Positions 8,261-11,562 of a stretch of 11,562 bases of DNA are shown piece after piece. The DNA comes from Rhizophlyctis rosea. Its lineage: Eukaryota > Chytridiomycota > Chytridiomycetes > Rhizophlyctidales > Rhizophlyctidaceae. The stretch covers positions 43,892 to 55,453 of the forward strand of contig JADGJC010000278.1 in the NCBI GenBank assembly GCA_027596075.1, in the 5' to 3' direction. Made by a program: the position numbers and the translations under genes. Every line of letters begins with the position of its first letter. The stretch's first letter is position 1. The notes beneath the pieces were generated by a model. The model saw nothing but the letters and a program-made list of their open reading frames with translations, had not been told where the DNA came from and made no database searches.

Positions 8261-10828
8261 ATGCACGCACGTCTGGCAGCTGGGCCCTTCTCAGCCCTGG
8301 GGAGGAACGTATCGCGGTGGTCACGGAACGTCCCTACTTCCTTCATAGCAGTACCCGTAGCTGGCGGCTTCCGCCTTTTCGCCTCAGTAGCTCCCGACGC
8401 CCGTCCCCAAAATCTCGTCGAAAAGATAGTCCAACGCTATGCCGTCGACCTCCCCGCTGGCGGCAAAGTATTCTCAGGAGACTTTGTCTCTATCAGGCCG
8501 GAACACGTAATGACTCACGATAATACTGGTGCCGTTATGGGAAAGTAGGTTTTCAGACTTGAGCGAACTCATGCAGTCAGGCCACGTCATCAAGGTGGTT
8601 TTGTTTACATTCGTTTGTTTACAAATAAATGCCATATTCCAGGTTCAACAGCATTGGAGCGGCTAAGTTCAAGAACCCTCGACAACCGGTTTTCACGTTG
8701 GATCACGATGTACAAAATAAGTCAGAAAAGGTTTGCATCCACATCAGGCGTGGAGTTCACCATGATTGTCGTTTGCTGATGTTCCAAATTCCACAGAACC
8801 TGGCGAAATACCGCGGCATCGAGGAATTCGCGAAAAAGCACGGCGTCGACTTCTACCCCGCCGGAAGAGGTATCGGCCACCAGATCCTCATCGAGGAAGG
8901 CTACGCGTTCCCCTACACCATGACCGTAGCCTCGGACTCGCACTCTAACATGTATGGCGGCATCGGCTCCCTCGGAACCCCCATTGTCCGCACCGACGCC
9001 GCAGCTATTTGGGCCACAGGCCGCACTTGGTGGCAAATCCCTCCCGTCATCCGCGTCGAATTCCTAAACACCCTCCCAGACGGCGCAACAGGAAAGGATG
9101 TCATCGTAGCCCTCTGCGGTCTCTTCAACAACGACGAAGTACTCAACACCGCTATCGAATTCGTCGGCGGAGAAGGCATGAAGCGCCTATCCGTCGACGA
9201 GCGTCTAACGATCGCAAACATGACCACAGAATGGGGTGCCTTAGCTGGCGTCTTCCCCGTAGACGAAGTCACAACCCAATGGCTCCAAACCCGCGCGTCA
9301 ATCCTCTCCTCCCGCTCGAAATCCCACCCCCGCATCACTCAAGACCGAATCCAATCTTTAATCACCAATCCCCTCAAACCCGACGATGGCGCCCGCTATG
9401 CCAAACACCTAACGCTCGACCTCGCCACCATAACACCCTACGTCTCCGGCCCCAACTCTGTGAAAGTCGCCACACCTCTAGCAGAACTGGAAACGAAGGA
9501 CATTGCAATCCACAAAGCTTACCTTGTTTCTTGTGTGAACTCTCGCGCGAGTGACTTGAGGGCCGCAGCGAAGGTGTTGAAGGGACGGAAGGTTGCGCCG
9601 GGCGTGGAGTTTTATATTGCGGCGGCGTCGAGTGAGGTGCAGAAGGAGGTTGAGGCTAGTGGGGAGTGGGGGCAGTTAATTGAGGCGGGTGCTAGGCCTT
9701 TGATTGCTGGGTGTGGTCCTTGTATTGGTGTGTGTGGTGCTGTTTGGGCGCGCCCTCACATGTCATGGGATGAACTGACTCTCTGCCAATATAGGCCTTG
9801 GAGCTGTTCTCCTGAAGGACGGAGAGGTCGGTATCTCCGCTACAAACCGTAACTACAAGGGTCGGATGGGATCTCCTAACGCGCAGGCCTACCTCGCATC
9901 TCCCGGTAAGACCACCTAACATCTGCATCAATCTTCACCTCCCACTAGACCACTAACCTTCACCCACTCCACCCACCAACAGCCGTCGTAGCCGCCTCCG
10001 CCGTAGCCGGCAAAATCTGTGGTCCCGCCTCCCTAACCGGTTCGACCACCCCCTCCCACGGCAAACCCCTCATAACCTACAAAGACCTCGCCTCCGAATC
10101 CACCCCTTCTACCTCCTCCTCCTCGGCACCCGCCTCGGTAGTCGACGGTTTCCCCGCCGTGCTAGACGGCGAGCTCCTCTTCTGCGACCAGGACAATCTG
10201 AACACTGATGGGATTTACCCGGGGAAGTATACGTACCAGGACGATATCCCTCCGGAGACTATGGCGAAGGTTGTTATGGAGAATTATGATAGGGGGTTTT
10301 CGGGGGTTGTTAGGAAGGTGGGTGTTTGTGTTTGGTAGTCCACGTGTCGGTGGGAGGATGGATCGTTTGAAACCAAAAAAAAAAAAAAAAAAGGCTTGTG
10401 TCAAGAATTGAATAACTTCCCCCTCCTAATCACACAAAACACAGAACGACATCCTAGTAGGAGGCTTCAACTTCGGCACCGGCTCCTCCCGCGAACAAGC
10501 CGCCACCGCGCTCCTCCACGCCGGGATCCGTCTAGTCCTCGCCGGTTCATTCTCGGAAACATTCAAACGGAATGCTATTAACAACGGTCTCCTTGTCTTG
10601 GAAGCTCCCAGCATCGTGCGTGACCTCCGTGCGGCTTTCGCTGGTGAAAAGGAGAAAGTACTGAGTAGGAGGACGGGGTGGGATGTTAAGGTTGATTTGG
10701 CGAGGGGAAAGGTTATTGTTGGTGGTGGGGAGAGGAGTTATGGGGTGCCGGTTGTGGGGAGTGCGGCGCAGGAGTTGGTTGTTGAGGGGGGGTTGGAGAG
10801 GTGGGTTAAGAACCGGATTGAGGTTTAG
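8261..10828 (+). CDS. LYS4: Mitochondrial homoaconitase (lysine biosynthesis), six exons
   Basis: This enzyme interconverts homocitrate, cis-homoaconitate and homoisocitrate in the fungal alpha-aminoadipate pathway to lysine, in the mitochondrial matrix. It belongs to the [4Fe-4S] aconitase superfamily. Exons 8261-8544, 8643-8730, 8797-9727, 9795-9905, 9983-10317 and 10445-10828 give 2133 nt, 710 residues, close to the family length. Residues 1-45 are Arg-rich and nearly free of acids, fitting an import presequence. Recognisable blocks are [83 protein letters not shown] and [10 protein letters not shown]. The cluster ligands are Cys370, Cys430 and Cys433. The swivel domain follows a Ser-rich linker ([11 protein letters not shown]) and carries [11 protein letters not shown] (594-604). 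Introns are 98, 66, 67, 77 and 127 bp; intron 2 is a stop-free multiple of three, and intron 5 holds an A18 run. The divergent neighbour is clpP. Confidence 0.97.
8731..8796 (+). other. LYS4: Stop-free 66-nt intron 2 of homoaconitase
   Basis: The family sequence NKSEK-NLAKY demands removal of 8731-8796 (GTTTGC...CTGAT...CCACAG). The segment is exactly 22 codons with no stop. The donor GTTTGC is weak. An unspliced transcript would therefore keep the frame and insert 22 residues. Confidence 0.85.
10375..10392 (+). repeat. A18 homopolymer in homoaconitase intron 5
   Basis: Eighteen consecutive adenines lie in the middle of the 127-bp intron 10318-10444, upstream of a CTAAT branch-like site and the CACAG acceptor. 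It is likely length-polymorphic and prone to sequencing error. Confidence 0.9.
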
Positions 10829-11270
10829 GTGGGGTGTCTGTGGGGTGGGGAAGGGTGTTGTGTGATGGAAAGGGTGAGGGGAGGGTGTTTAGATAGGGAA
10901 AGGCATCCATAGAGTCATGTCTGTAAATATCAATCGGTATCGTCTTTGGAGTTTCATCTTGGGTTTGGTGAATGGTTGGTGGAATAAGTTCGGAGTAGGT
11001 ACCCAGTGCATATGAAGCCAAGGAGCAAGAGGAGCATCAACGATTAATTATCCCATTTTTGATGAGGTTATGGTATAACTGAAATGGGTATGGCGCAGTC
11101 ACTCGTTTCCTAATGTCTAGTGTTTCATTCAAGCTTTTTATATCAGTCGTCGTATTCCAAAGCCAGATTATTATTCGAGGAAGACCCAAAAGCCAAACGG
11201 AACCGCACAATGTCTTAAACCTACACTCTCTCCCTTCAAGCTCCACCCTTCCACCATCCGCTCACACCAC
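10829..11270. other. Noncoding region downstream of homoaconitase
   Basis: No convincing gene. It should hold the 3' UTR and polyadenylation signals of the plus-strand homoaconitase gene and, if the exon at 11271-11329 is real, the 3' UTR of a convergent minus-strand gene. The short open frames on both strands have no coherent splicing or motifs. Confidence 0.55.
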
Positions 11271-11329
11271 CTATCGTGCCCGCACCCCCTCATAATCCCG
11301 CAAAAACACCGCCAAAGCCTCAACGACAC
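11271..11329 (-). CDS. Possible terminal exon of a minus-strand gene entering from the right
   Basis: On the minus strand, an acceptor CTCTATAG (after a pyrimidine-rich stretch and a CTGAT branch-like site) is followed by 59 nt encoding VVEALAVFLRDYEGVRAR and a TAG stop, with the first two bases completing a split codon. The amphipathic, coding-like sequence suggests a real C-terminus. I could not connect it in phase to an upstream exon within the remaining 230 bases, so it may be chance. Function unknown. Confidence 0.28.
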
Positions 11330-11562
11330 CTATAGAGAAAACGCAACCCAACATCAGCGACGCCAGACCTCAGGGTACCAAAAGGGCCGCATTCAATTAT
11401 GAATAAATGCGCAAACGCACCTCTCACACGTTCAGCACACCCACTCCCACCCTCCTCATTACACCACTGTCAAACAAGGTCGCAAACCCGAATGAGGAAA
11501 GGAGGGAAACTCGATGTCAGCCAAGGTTCATCGGAACACATCCCTTTCGCGCCCCCCAAACC
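11330..11562. other. Right-edge sequence, unassigned
   Basis: This would be an intron plus part of an upstream exon if the terminal exon at 11271-11329 is genuine. A minus-strand open stretch at about 11475-11562 (including GLGGAKGMCSDEPWL) is open to the edge but has no donor in the phase required. Otherwise nothing is recognisable. Confidence 0.3.

Noticed and set aside
9692..9852. Homoaconitase ending at 9852 after a divergent tail (407-residue open frame)
   Set aside because: The tail after GCGPCIG is read-through of intron 3 (9728-9794); splicing restores [15 protein letters not shown] and the complete swivel domain.
11113..11295. 60-residue plus-strand frame starting MSSVSFKLFISVVVFQ, resembling a signal peptide
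   Set aside because: The sequence after the hydrophobic start is low-complexity and lacks cysteines or a domain, and it overlaps the more coding-like minus-strand exon.

Overview
The window is nuclear DNA from a filamentous fungus, most likely an ascomycete (Pezizomycotina). Three things point there. It has homoaconitase, an enzyme of the fungal alpha-aminoadipate lysine pathway. It has a mitochondrial ClpP, which budding yeast lacks. Its genes are cut by short GT-AG introns (52-155 bp), several with CTAAC or CTGAC branch sites. I cannot name the genus. All gene models are hand-spliced from the sequence; exon phases close exactly except at one position in the first gene.

Layout. (1) 74-3010, minus: a protein of about 900 residues, mostly coiled coil, four exons, one apparent 1-base frameshift near 1831-1834, and a purine-rich tract encoding a Gly/Glu/Lys linker. 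(2) 3277-3873, minus: a tentative three-exon gene for a 143-residue Cys-containing protein. (3) 3874-5263: about 1.4 kb without a convincing gene, with degenerate direct repeats and two palindromes. (4) 5264-6585, plus: a four-exon, 369-residue, Lys-rich protein of unknown function with a nuclear-localisation-like cluster. (5) 6708-7985, minus: mitochondrial ClpP in seven exons, including adjacent microexons of 15 and 6 nt and one GC-AG intron. (6) 7986-8260: a 275-bp divergent promoter region. (7) 8261-10828, plus: mitochondrial homoaconitase in six exons. (8) 10829-11562: mostly noncoding, with a possible terminal exon of a minus-strand gene at 11271-11329.

Function. ClpP and homoaconitase are divergently transcribed, both have N-termini typical of mitochondrial import, and they share a short intergenic region. 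Co-regulation is possible but unproven. The 369-residue gene and clpP are tail to tail with 122 bp between stop codons. I see no cluster of secondary metabolism, no mobile element, no tRNA or rRNA and no CRISPR. The most distinctive signals are the splicing features of clpP, an 8-bp word (TTGTTTAC/GTAAACAA) repeated five times only inside clpP and homoaconitase introns, and a stop-free 66-nt intron in homoaconitase.
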